Assembly (NCBI RefSeq): GCF_000745215.1
Contig: NZ_JQNK01000009.1
Span: forward strand, 496,001 to 560,000
Length of the DNA: 64,000 nucleotides
From: Methylosinus sp. PW1
Lineage (GTDB): Bacteria; Pseudomonadota; Alphaproteobacteria; Rhizobiales; Beijerinckiaceae
Reading direction: 5' to 3'
The translations under genes were made by a program, and so were the position numbers. This document shows, piece by piece, positions 1 through 13,387 of the stretch (the stretch's first letter is position 1; the number at the start of each line of letters is the position of its first letter). The notes under the pieces were generated by a model. That model did not search any database, was not told where the DNA came from, and worked only from the letters and a program-made list of their open reading frames with translations.

Positions 1-43
1 GGCCAAGATGGAGATACGCGCGTTCCGGTCCTCATAAAAGTCT

Positions 44-64
44 CGGCGTCGAACGCCGTTTTTT
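44..64 (+). terminator. Rho-independent terminator-like hairpin
   Basis: The arms CGGCGT (44-49) and ACGCCG (53-58) pair perfectly around a 3-base loop and are followed directly by six T residues (59-64). This is the form of an intrinsic terminator for a transcript entering from the left on the + strand. It lies inside the noncoding flank of the IS110 element, so it may instead be part of a structured element of that insertion sequence. Confidence 0.5.
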
Positions 65-171
65 GAACCAGGTTTCCAGAACGCCGTTCGACTATCAGTC
101 AGGCCATCTTTCGATCCACCACCCGCAAACATCGTCGGACGATCAGCAGCACATGCGCCGAACGACCAGTC

Positions 172-1212
172 TCACGCCGCCAGGATCGCCTCCTTGTCGG
201 CAAATGTTTCTCCACGCCGCAGCACCGCCCAGGAGATCCGCGCCAGCTTGTTGGCAAAGGCGACGACCGCGACATTCTGATGCACGCGGGCGAGCAGCGT
301 CGTCAGCCACCGCCCGAGCGACGTGTCGCGTTTGGCGACATGGGGGAGCGCCGCCCGCGCGCCATGGATGAGTTGCCTGCGCAAATATCGGTTGCCCCGC
401 TTGCTGATCCCGAGCAGTTTCGGCTTGCCCCCCGTCGTCGCCTGACGGGGGACCAGGCCGAGCCAGGCCGCAAGATCGCGACCATGCTCGAACGTCTCGG
501 CCTTTCCGATCGCCGCCAACAAGGCCGAAGCGATCAGGGCGCCGACGCCCGGTATTGTCGCCAGTCGCCGGGCGTCCTCGTTCTCTTTGGCGAAAGCCGT
601 GAACTCCGCGTCGAAGGCGGCGATGCGCTTGTCCAGCTCGCGCCATTGCGTGCGAGCGTCGTCGACGAGCCTGTACATCCGGTCGCTCAAAGTGTGTCGG
701 CCCCCTTCGTCCAGCATGACGGCGAGATAATCCGCGAGATGACGTTTACCCTTGGGAACGACGATTCCGCGCTCCAGAAGGATCGCCCGCAGTTGGTTGA
801 TCAGCGCCGTCCGTTCGCCGACCAGTCGGTCGCGAGACCGATGCAACGTCTGGATGTCGAGCTGATCCTGCGTTTTCAGTTCCACAAAGCGCATGGTCGG
901 CCGCGTCGCCGCCTCGGCGATCCCTTCAGCGTCGCGATCGTCGTTCTTCTGCGCTTTCACATAGGGGCGAACATATTCGGGCGACATCAGCCGAACCTCG
1001 TGGCCATGAGCCGCGAAGACCCGCCCCAGATGATGAGCGCCGCAGCACGCTTCCATCGCGACGACACAGGCCGGCAGCTTCGCTGCCAAGCCGATCAGCG
1101 TCTCCCGCGTCGCCCGCCGCCGCATGACCACCGTCCCGGCCGCGTCGAAGCCAACGAGACTGCAAATATTCTTGCCGATGTCGATCCCGAGCACGGAAAC
1201 CTTCGTCTTCAT
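172..1212 (-). CDS. IS110-family transposase (DEDD recombinase)
   Basis: A recombinase of about 346 aa that would mobilise its own element. The N-terminal RuvC-like domain opens with VLGIDIGKN and carries further acidic residues in VAMEACCGAHH and KNDDRDAEGIAEA, matching the DEDD catalytic pattern. The C-terminal Transposase_20 domain contains LATIPGVGALIASALL, the helix-hairpin-helix-like motif typical of IS110/IS116/IS902 proteins. I chose the ATG at 1212 over the upstream one at 1296 because a GGAGGG ribosome-binding site lies about 8 bases before it and the protein then begins at the conserved domain. The reading frame is intact, so the element could be active. It is transcribed in the same direction as lysC and starts about 117 bases beyond the lysC stop. 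Confidence 0.93.
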   Translation of the reverse strand: MKTKVSVLGIDIGKNICSLVGFDAAGTVVMRRRATRETLIGLAAKLPACVVAMEACCGAHHLGRVFAAHGHEVRLMSPEYVRPYVKAQKNDDRDAEGIAEAATRPTMRFVELKTQDQLDIQTLHRSRDRLVGERTALINQLRAILLERGIVVPKGKRHLADYLAVMLDEGGRHTLSDRMYRLVDDARTQWRELDKRIAAFDAEFTAFAKENEDARRLATIPGVGALIASALLAAIGKAETFEHGRDLAAWLGLVPRQATTGGKPKLLGISKRGNRYLRRQLIHGARAALPHVAKRDTSLGRWLTTLLARVHQNVAVVAFANKLARISWAVLRRGETFADKEAILAA

Positions 1213-1329
1213 GACCAATCCCTCCGTTCTATCGCCGGCGAGCCTACTACGCCGGAAGGAGGGGCGGGCCATTCCATAAAAGCTCGGTCTCGACAATTAC
1301 GCGGCGATTGCGACGAATTCGCAGCGGCC

Positions 1330-2562
<1,233 letters not shown>

Positions 2563-2700
2563 GACCGACCTAGATTGGAAACACGGGCCCGGCTCGGGGC
2601 GAGCCGGATGGCCGCTCGCATCCGACCAAAAGCGGGCGTATATGTGACGCCCCCGTCGCCGGTGTCAACGCCGCGGCGGGGACTGGACCAAGCCCCCGCC

Positions 2701-2820
2701 CCCTCATGCTGAGGAGCGCCTGAAAAGGCGCGTCTTTAAAGCACGAGGGCTCCAGAAGGCGGGGATGACGGCTTCCTCGTCCTTCGAGACGCCCACTGCG
2801 TGGGCTCCTCAGGATGAGGA
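2701..2820. repeat. Composite inverted repeat in the lysC/ubiG spacer
   Basis: Two oppositely oriented halves face each other. The outer arms are CTCATGCTGAGGAGC (from 2703) and GCTCCTCAGGATGAGG (2804-2819). Each half also carries a GTCTTTAAAGCACGAGG-like or CCTCGTCCTTCGAGAC element. The same two-half structure occurs at 22530-22644. It resembles the dispersed palindromic elements common in intergenic DNA of Hyphomicrobiales. It fills much of the 310-base divergent spacer 2563-2872, where no other gene is seen. Confidence 0.8.
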
Positions 2821-2872
2821 AACCTTCTTCGAACAGTTCGGCGCCCCGAGAGGCCGATGAGAGAGGACAAGC

Positions 2873-3646
2873 GTGCCGCAGCATCATGACCGCCCCCATT
2901 CCGCCAGCGTCGACCCGAAAGACGTCGACCGTTTCGACCGGCTCGGCGAGCTGTGGTGGGACGCCACGGGCAAAATGGGCATTTTGCACGACATCAATCC
3001 TGTCCGCGTCAATTACATCCGCGATCTCGCCTGCCGGCATTTTCGCGTGGACGGCGCGGCCCGCGACCGTCACGACGCGCAGCCGCTCGCGGGGCTGCGG
3101 CTCGTCGATATCGGCTGCGGCGGCGGCATATTGAGCGAATCGCTGGCCGAGCTGGGCGCGAATGTCGCGGCCGTCGATCCCGCGCCCAATAATATAGAGG
3201 TGGCGCGCCGCCATGCGGAGCGCTCCGGCCTCGACATCGCCTATCGCAACAGCACCGCCGAGGCGCTGGCCGCGGAAGGCGCGCGCTTCGATATCGTCGT
3301 CGCCATGGAAGTGCTGGAGCATGTCGAAGGACAGAGCGATTTCGTCGCGACGCTCGCCTCGCTGGTCGAGCCCGGCGGAATGCTGTTTCTCGCCACGATA
3401 GACCGCACGCTGAAGAGCTATGCGCTGGCGATTCTGGGCGCCGAATATGTGCTGGGCTGGGTGCCGCGCGGCACGCATGACCATGACAAATTCGTGCGGC
3501 CCGACGAATTGTCCGCATGGCTGCGCCGCGCCGGGCTGCGCGAGATCGACCGCTCCGGCATGAGCTTCCAGCCGCTGACGCGCAGCTGGCGCAAGAGCCA
3601 CGACACCGATGTGAATTACATGATGGCGGCGAAAAAGGTCGGCTAG
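2873..3646 (+). CDS. ubiG: Ubiquinone biosynthesis O-methyltransferase
   Basis: SAM-dependent methyltransferase for the two O-methylation steps of ubiquinone synthesis, acting at the inner membrane face. The 257-aa protein has the glycine-rich SAM motif VDIGCGGGILSE and the UbiG-typical segments RFDRLGELWWD, GKMGILHDINPVR and VAMEVLEHVE, with the late motif SWRKSHDTDVNYM. The start is a GTG at 2873 preceded by a GAGAGGA ribosome-binding site. The nearby ATG at 2886 is out of frame. The ubiG/lysC divergent pairing is common in related bacteria. Confidence 0.96.
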   Translation: MPQHHDRPHSASVDPKDVDRFDRLGELWWDATGKMGILHDINPVRVNYIRDLACRHFRVDGAARDRHDAQPLAGLRLVDIGCGGGILSESLAELGANVAAVDPAPNNIEVARRHAERSGLDIAYRNSTAEALAAEGARFDIVVAMEVLEHVEGQSDFVATLASLVEPGGMLFLATIDRTLKSYALAILGAEYVLGWVPRGTHDHDKFVRPDELSAWLRRAGLREIDRSGMSFQPLTRSWRKSHDTDVNYMMAAKKVG

Positions 3647-3708
3647 GCCAGCCTGACGACAGCTCGGCGCGGCAGACTATGTCCCGTTTGTTTCGGGAGC
3701 ATAGCCGC

Positions 3709-5205
3709 ATGAGTCTGCATATTTCTCCGCCGTCGCCGCCGGACCTCGTCGACACGCTCGGTGTCTGGCGCGCGCGCTTTCCGCGTTTCGCTGAAATGAT
3801 GGACGCCGGCGAATCGCCGGTCAAAGCATTGCGCTATCTCGGCCTCGGCCTCTGGCAGGAGGGCGATGTGACCGGCGCGGTCGCCGCTCTGACGACGGCC
3901 GCCTCGCTGACGCCCGAGGACGCCCATCTCCTCGCCGATCTCGGCGCGGTGCTCTGGCTCGACGGCCGCAAGGCCGACGCGCTGCAATGCTTCATCGCCT
4001 CGCTGGAGCGCGATCCGAGCCGCGTGCAGGTCTGGCTCACCGTCGCCAGCCTCTGCAACGAAATTGGCGAGACCGCCACCGCCGAGCATTCCTATCTCGC
4101 GGCGCTCGATCTCGACCCCGCCTGCGCCGAGGCGGCGACCGGGCTCGGCCTCATCTGCCTCGAGAGCCGCCGCTATGACGAAGCCGTCACGCTGCTGCGC
4201 GGCGCGCTGGAGCGCGGCGTCGCCACGCCCGGCCTCTACGCCTGCTATGGCCAGACGCTCTATCTGATCGGCGAGTTCGCCGCCGCGCGCGCCGCTCTGG
4301 AACAGGCCGCCGCCTCTCTGCCGGAGGAAGCGGCGATCGTCCGCAAATATGCGCTCGCCGCCTGCGTGGAAACGGCTCTGGAAGTCTCGCCCGAGGACGC
4401 CTTCGCCGCCTATCGGCGCGCCGCCGGCCTTCATGCGGAGGAGGACGCGCGCATCGGCCGCGTGGTGTTCCGCGCGCTCTGCGGCTTCGGCCACAAGGAG
4501 GCGGCGATTCGCTTCGGCGAGGCGCTGCTGCGCGCGGCGCCGGACGATCAGATCATCCCCTTCCATCTCGACGCGCTGCGCGGGACGCCGCGCGAGCGCG
4601 CCTCGCCGGCCTATATCGCCGCCTGCTTCGACCTCTATGCGCCGGACTTCGATCGTCATCTCACAGAGACGCTCGGCTATCGGCTGCCGGAGACATTGCA
4701 GCCGCTGCTGGCGGAAACCGCACGCAGCTTTCCGCGCATTCTCGATCTCGGATGCGGCACCGGCCTCGCGGCGCCCATCCTCGCCGGCTTCGGCGGGGAG
4801 ATCGTCGGCGTCGACCTCTCCCCGCGCATGCTGGAAAAAGCGCGCGAGCGCGGGCTCTATGCGCGGCTCGTGGAGCAGGACGCGCAGGCGTTCCTCGCCG
4901 GCTGCGACGAGCGCTTCGACCTCGTGGTCGCGCTGGATATGCTGATCTATCTCGGCGATCTCTCGGCGCTGTTCGACGGCGCCGCGGCGCGTCTCGCGCC
5001 GGGCGGGGTCTTCGCATTCAGCTTCGAGACCGGCGCCGGCGCGGATTACACGCTCGATCCCGCCGGCCGCTTCGCGCATGATCCCGCCTATATAGAGGCG
5101 CTCTCGCAAAAGGACTTCGTCCCGCTCGTCTCGCGGGCGACGACGATCCGCATAGAGGCCAACCGGCCGGTCGACGGCCGGCTGGTCCTGCTGCGGAAGC
5201 GTTGA
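3709..5205 (+). CDS. TPR-repeat SAM-dependent methyltransferase
   Basis: A 498-aa protein with an N-terminal array of tetratricopeptide-like helices (about residues 30-260, for example AVAALTTAASLTPEDAHLLA and ALQCFIASLERDPSRV) followed by a class I methyltransferase domain. The SAM-binding motif ILDLGCGTGLAAP falls near residue 345, followed by IVGVDLSPRMLEKAR. The linker YDxYAPDFDRHLTETLGY-like segment is typical of bacterial TPR-methyltransferases, whose substrates are mostly unknown. I preferred the ATG at 3709 (GGGAG 9 bases upstream) to the one at 3679. It follows ubiG by 62 bases on the same strand, but nothing ties it to ubiquinone synthesis. Confidence 0.85.
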   Translation: MSLHISPPSPPDLVDTLGVWRARFPRFAEMMDAGESPVKALRYLGLGLWQEGDVTGAVAALTTAASLTPEDAHLLADLGAVLWLDGRKADALQCFIASLERDPSRVQVWLTVASLCNEIGETATAEHSYLAALDLDPACAEAATGLGLICLESRRYDEAVTLLRGALERGVATPGLYACYGQTLYLIGEFAAARAALEQAAASLPEEAAIVRKYALAACVETALEVSPEDAFAAYRRAAGLHAEEDARIGRVVFRALCGFGHKEAAIRFGEALLRAAPDDQIIPFHLDALRGTPRERASPAYIAACFDLYAPDFDRHLTETLGYRLPETLQPLLAETARSFPRILDLGCGTGLAAPILAGFGGEIVGVDLSPRMLEKARERGLYARLVEQDAQAFLAGCDERFDLVVALDMLIYLGDLSALFDGAAARLAPGGVFAFSFETGAGADYTLDPAGRFAHDPAYIEALSQKDFVPLVSRATTIRIEANRPVDGRLVLLRKR

Positions 5206-5207
5206 GA

Positions 5208-5627
5208 CTATAGCTCGTCCTGCGCCGCCTTCGCCTGCTTCAGCAGCGCGTCGGCGGCGATGATCTTGTCTTTCTCGGGATCATGGGCGATCGCGTCGAA
5301 ATCCTTGGCGAGCGCGGCGCTGAAGGCCAAAGCCGCGATCTTCTCGCGAGGGTCGCTCGACCATTTGATGGCGATCTGCGCATCGCGGCCGCCGATCGCC
5401 GCGGCCAGCTCCGGCGACAGCGCCGCGGCGGGGTCGCGCTCCGAGAAGCGAATGTCGAAACCGGCGTCCTCGCCGTCATATGTGCAGGGCAGATAGCCCT
5501 CGACGGCGAAAGGCGCGTAGTCGTGATCCAGCGCGACGCCGATCTTGGTCGCGTCGATCGCCTTTTGATGCGCGGCGCGATCCGGCAATTTGCCGCGCTC
5601 GATATAGAGAATATGCCGTCTGGCCAT
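5208..5627 (-). CDS. Hypothetical protein, 139 aa
   Basis: I do not recognise this protein. It starts MARRHILYIERGKLPDR, is acidic to neutral with an alanine-rich helical second half, and has no signal peptide or membrane segment. Codon use matches its neighbours and the frame is clean, so it is probably a real gene. It converges on the TPR-methyltransferase (2 bases between stop codons) and is divergent from the IalB-like gene, with a 125-base spacer. Confidence 0.7.
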   Translation of the reverse strand: MARRHILYIERGKLPDRAAHQKAIDATKIGVALDHDYAPFAVEGYLPCTYDGEDAGFDIRFSERDPAAALSPELAAAIGGRDAQIAIKWSSDPREKIAALAFSAALAKDFDAIAHDPEKDKIIAADALLKQAKAAQDEL

Positions 5628-5752
5628 GGAAACATCCCGCTTCGCGCGCGTCTTGCGCGCGCACGCGCCAAGCAGGAAACATTCCAGCGATCCGCCGTCA
5701 TCTGCGACGCCGCCACTGGTTCGCCACAGGCGCGGGCGATAGAATTGCGGCC

Positions 5753-6622
5753 ATGATTCGCCCCTCTTTCCTTCCCCTCCTTCTCGCCGCCGGCCTCGGC
5801 CTCACTGTCGCGGCGCCGGCGCTCGCCAAAGAAAAGCCAGCGGCCGAGGATGCGGCCGCCGAAACCAAGGCCGATAAGAAGAAGCCCGCCAAATCGGAGG
5901 CAAAAAAGGCCGAGCCCGCCAAGCCGGGCGAAACAAAAAAGCCGGACGCCGCCAAAAAGCCCGTGGACGCGAAAAAAGCCGCCGAGGCGAAAAAGCCCGC
6001 CGATGCAAAAAAGGCCGCGGCCGCGGATGATTCCGAGGAGCCGGACGCCAAGCCCGCCAAGGACAAGAACGGCAAGCCCGCCAAAGGCGGCAAGGACCAG
6101 AACGGCAAGGATACGGGCGGCAAGGACGCCAAGGCGGCGGGCAAGGAGAAGCCGGCCGAGAAGGAGAAGCCCGGCGTCAAGACGCCGACCGCCATCGGCT
6201 CCTTTGGCGATTGGAACGCCATGACCGCGCATGGGCAGGGCAAGGACAAGACCTGCTATGCGCTCGCCGAGCCGAAAGATCGCCAGCCGGGGAAATTGCA
6301 GCGCGACAAGGCCTATGTCTTCATCTCGACGCGGCCCGCCGAAGGCGTGCGCAATGAGGTGGCGATCATCCTCGGCTTCGCGGCCAAGGACGGCGGCGCG
6401 GCCAGCGCCGACATCGACGGCGACAATTTCGAGCTCGTGACCAAAGGCTCCAACGCCTGGGTGAAAAACCCGGCGAAAGAGAAAGAATTCGTCGAGGCGT
6501 TGAAGAGCGGCACGAAGCTCGTCGTCAAGGCGCCCTCCGCCAAGGGCAATGTCACGACCGACACTTACTCGCTGAAGGGTCTCTCGGACGCGCTCGGCCG
6601 CGTGCAGAAGGAATGCCCGTAG
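5753..6622 (+). CDS. IalB-like secreted protein with Lys/Ala/Pro-rich linker
   Basis: A 289-aa exported protein. Residues 1-25 form a signal peptide ending in APALA. Residues 26 to about 145 are a low-complexity linker of KKP, AKK and DAKK units. The C-terminal domain (about 150-289) begins AIGSFGDWNAMTA and contains KTCYALAEPKDRQPG, YVFISTRPAEGVRNEV and ELVTKGSNAWVKNP, the pattern of the invasion-associated locus B (IalB) family. In this family the domain is periplasmic and its biochemical role is unsettled. The basic linker could reach across or bind the cell wall (inference). It ends in a convergent junction with an O-methyltransferase gene, with an inverted repeat between them. Confidence 0.85.
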   Translation: MIRPSFLPLLLAAGLGLTVAAPALAKEKPAAEDAAAETKADKKKPAKSEAKKAEPAKPGETKKPDAAKKPVDAKKAAEAKKPADAKKAAAADDSEEPDAKPAKDKNGKPAKGGKDQNGKDTGGKDAKAAGKEKPAEKEKPGVKTPTAIGSFGDWNAMTAHGQGKDKTCYALAEPKDRQPGKLQRDKAYVFISTRPAEGVRNEVAIILGFAAKDGGAASADIDGDNFELVTKGSNAWVKNPAKEKEFVEALKSGTKLVVKAPSAKGNVTTDTYSLKGLSDALGRVQKECP

Positions 6623-6643
6623 AGGCAAGCAGTCGTTGCTCGA

Positions 6644-6770
6644 GCGCCCCCTCCCCGACCCTCCCCCGCTTTGCGGGAGAGGGGGAGGTTGCGCGTTTAA
6701 TTCAAAGCTCGCGTCGCGTTTGCCGCTCCCCTCTCCCGCGTCAGCGGGGGAGGGTGAGGGAGGGGGCGCG
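6644..6770. repeat. GC-rich inverted repeat pair (CTCTCCCGC family)
   Basis: GCGCCCCCTCCCCGACCC on the left is mirrored by GGGTGAGGGAGGGGGCGC on the right, and each half holds its own small hairpin around CCCGC...GCGGG. The element sits between convergent stop codons (6622 and 6791), where it could block read-through on both strands. Close relatives occur at 15681-15802 and 38120-38238. Confidence 0.75.
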
Positions 6771-6790
6771 CTCCGCGAGAATCGCGCGGC

Positions 6791-7798
6791 TCACTTCACG
6801 CCGACGACCATCGAATCCGGCCCCAGCAAATGCTCGACGCGCGTTTGCGAGAAGCCGGCCTCACGCATCCAGTCCTGGCAATCCGCGCCGGTGTAATCGA
6901 AGCCGCCGGGCGTTTCGATCAGCATGTTGAGGCTCATCAGCAGGCCGAAGGCGTTGGTCTTGCGCTCGTCGTCGATCAGCGCCTCATAGACGATGAGCGC
7001 CCCGCCCTTCGGCAGCGCCTCATAGGCCTTGGCGAGCAGCAGGCGCTTCTCCTCGAGATTCCAATCGTGAAGAATATGCCCCATGACGATGACGTCGACC
7101 TTGGGCAGCGCGTCCTTGAAGAAATCGCCCGGATAGAAGCGCAGCCGATCCGATAGGCCGTTCTGCGCGACGAAATCAACGAACACCGGCTGCGCCTGCG
7201 GCAGATCGAAACCGCCGCCGGAAAGATGCGGATGCGCGCGCGCGACCGTGACGGGAACCATGCCCTGCGCGCAGCCGACATCGATGAAGCTTTTGTAATC
7301 CTGCCACGGGAATTTCGCGGCGATGGCCTGCGCCGAACCGGCGCTTATGCCGCTCATCGCGGTAAGGAAGCCGCGCAGCTTTTGCGGATCGGCGTAGAGC
7401 GCGCCAAAGAAATCGCCTTCGCCCGCGTTCTCGCTCTGCGCGGCGCCGGTGCGCAACGCATCGGTGAGGCGGTTCCAGCTCGAGAACAAGCGGAGATTGG
7501 ACATTTCCAATATCTGCCCGACATAGCTCGGCTTGGCGCGATCGAGGAAGAGGTCCGTCTCCGCCGTGTTGCGATAGAGGCCGTTCTCGCGCTCGAGCAT
7601 TCCGAGCGCCACCAGCGCATCGAAGAAATCGCGCGCCGAACGCTCATGCAGGCCGAGGCGGGCGCGCAGCGTTTCGGCGTCGGCCGGGCCTTCCGCCAGG
7701 ACGGTGAAGAGGCCGAGCTCGACCGCCGAGAGCAAGACTTTCGAGTTCCAAAACGCGAAGCCGAGACCGAGGATTTTTTCCGGGGAGAGAGTGCTCAT
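6791..7798 (-). CDS. SAM-dependent O-methyltransferase (COMT-like)
   Basis: A 335-aa protein with an N-terminal winged-helix dimerisation domain (residues 10-90, [19 protein letters not shown]) and a C-terminal methyltransferase domain. The SAM region is [20 protein letters not shown]. The motif MGHILHDWN near residue 238 holds the histidine that acts as general base in plant-type O-methyltransferases and in bacterial hydroxyneurosporene and polyketide O-methyltransferases. The substrate cannot be deduced: no carotenoid or polyketide genes are adjacent. It lies downstream of ligA on the same strand, separated by a strong palindrome. Confidence 0.85.
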   Translation of the reverse strand: MSTLSPEKILGLGFAFWNSKVLLSAVELGLFTVLAEGPADAETLRARLGLHERSARDFFDALVALGMLERENGLYRNTAETDLFLDRAKPSYVGQILEMSNLRLFSSWNRLTDALRTGAAQSENAGEGDFFGALYADPQKLRGFLTAMSGISAGSAQAIAAKFPWQDYKSFIDVGCAQGMVPVTVARAHPHLSGGGFDLPQAQPVFVDFVAQNGLSDRLRFYPGDFFKDALPKVDVIVMGHILHDWNLEEKRLLLAKAYEALPKGGALIVYEALIDDERKTNAFGLLMSLNMLIETPGGFDYTGADCQDWMREAGFSQTRVEHLLGPDSMVVGVK

Positions 7799-7845
7799 TC
7801 TGTCCTCACGTTAAGAAGATCGATCTGGAATCTCGACATGCGTCT

Positions 7846-7869
7846 CCTTCTCCCACGAGTGGGAGAAGG
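7846..7869. repeat. Short perfect palindrome between ligA and O-methyltransferase
   Basis: CCTTCTCCCAC (7846-7856) and GTGGGAGAAGG (7859-7869) form an 11-bp inverted repeat with a 2-base centre. The same core, CCTTCTCCCA/TGGGAGAAGG, recurs at 10105-10128 on the other side of ligA, so this is a dispersed repeat rather than a gene-specific operator. Confidence 0.7.
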
Positions 7870-7936
7870 GAGCGCCCTTGCTTTTAAAATACGCGGCTCG
7901 TCTTGCCATTTCGCGCCGCGGCGGTCGATCGCGCCC

Positions 7937-13089
<5,153 letters not shown>

Positions 13090-13387
13090 GAATCTCGTCT
13101 CTGGCGCGCAGGCCCAAAAAGTCCGATTGTCGCGGGTGGACCGGTCGGCTTTCGGATTTCTTCTTGTCTGAATTTTGACTGGTACCGGCTAAGTCGTCGC
13201 TCTGCAAGCCGGTATGGTCTTTGCGTATCGCGGGCGGGCGAGCGGCCGCGCTTGCGGAGGCCGAACGGGGCCAATATACGCTGAAACAGGAACAGGGCAG
13301 AAATTTAGAAGTTCTCTAGATTTGGGAGATGCGTCCGCGCAGAGCCCTCGTCTGGCGGCGACAGCCTGTCGAAACTAAGGAAACTGG

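Larger units (their letters stand above)
33..1282 (-). mobile_element. IS110-family insertion sequence, approximate extent
   Basis: A single IS110-type recombinase gene (172-1212, minus strand) occupies most of a 1.25 kb segment. No terminal inverted repeats are visible, as expected for this family. An imperfect direct repeat brackets the gene: CATAAAAG followed by TCTCGG at 33-46, and CATAAAAG followed by CTCGG at 1275-1287. I used these as provisional borders. The noncoding flank downstream of the recombinase (33-171) is longer than the upstream flank (1213-1282), an arrangement known from the IS1111-like subgroup, where the guide (bridge) RNA lies at the right end. True ends need an empty-site comparison. 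Confidence 0.6.

Noticed and set aside
1239..1256. GCGAGCCTACTA shared between the IS110 upstream flank and the region next to the 249-aa gene (about 24447)
   Set aside because: Only 12 bases match and the surroundings are unrelated; too weak to call a second element end.
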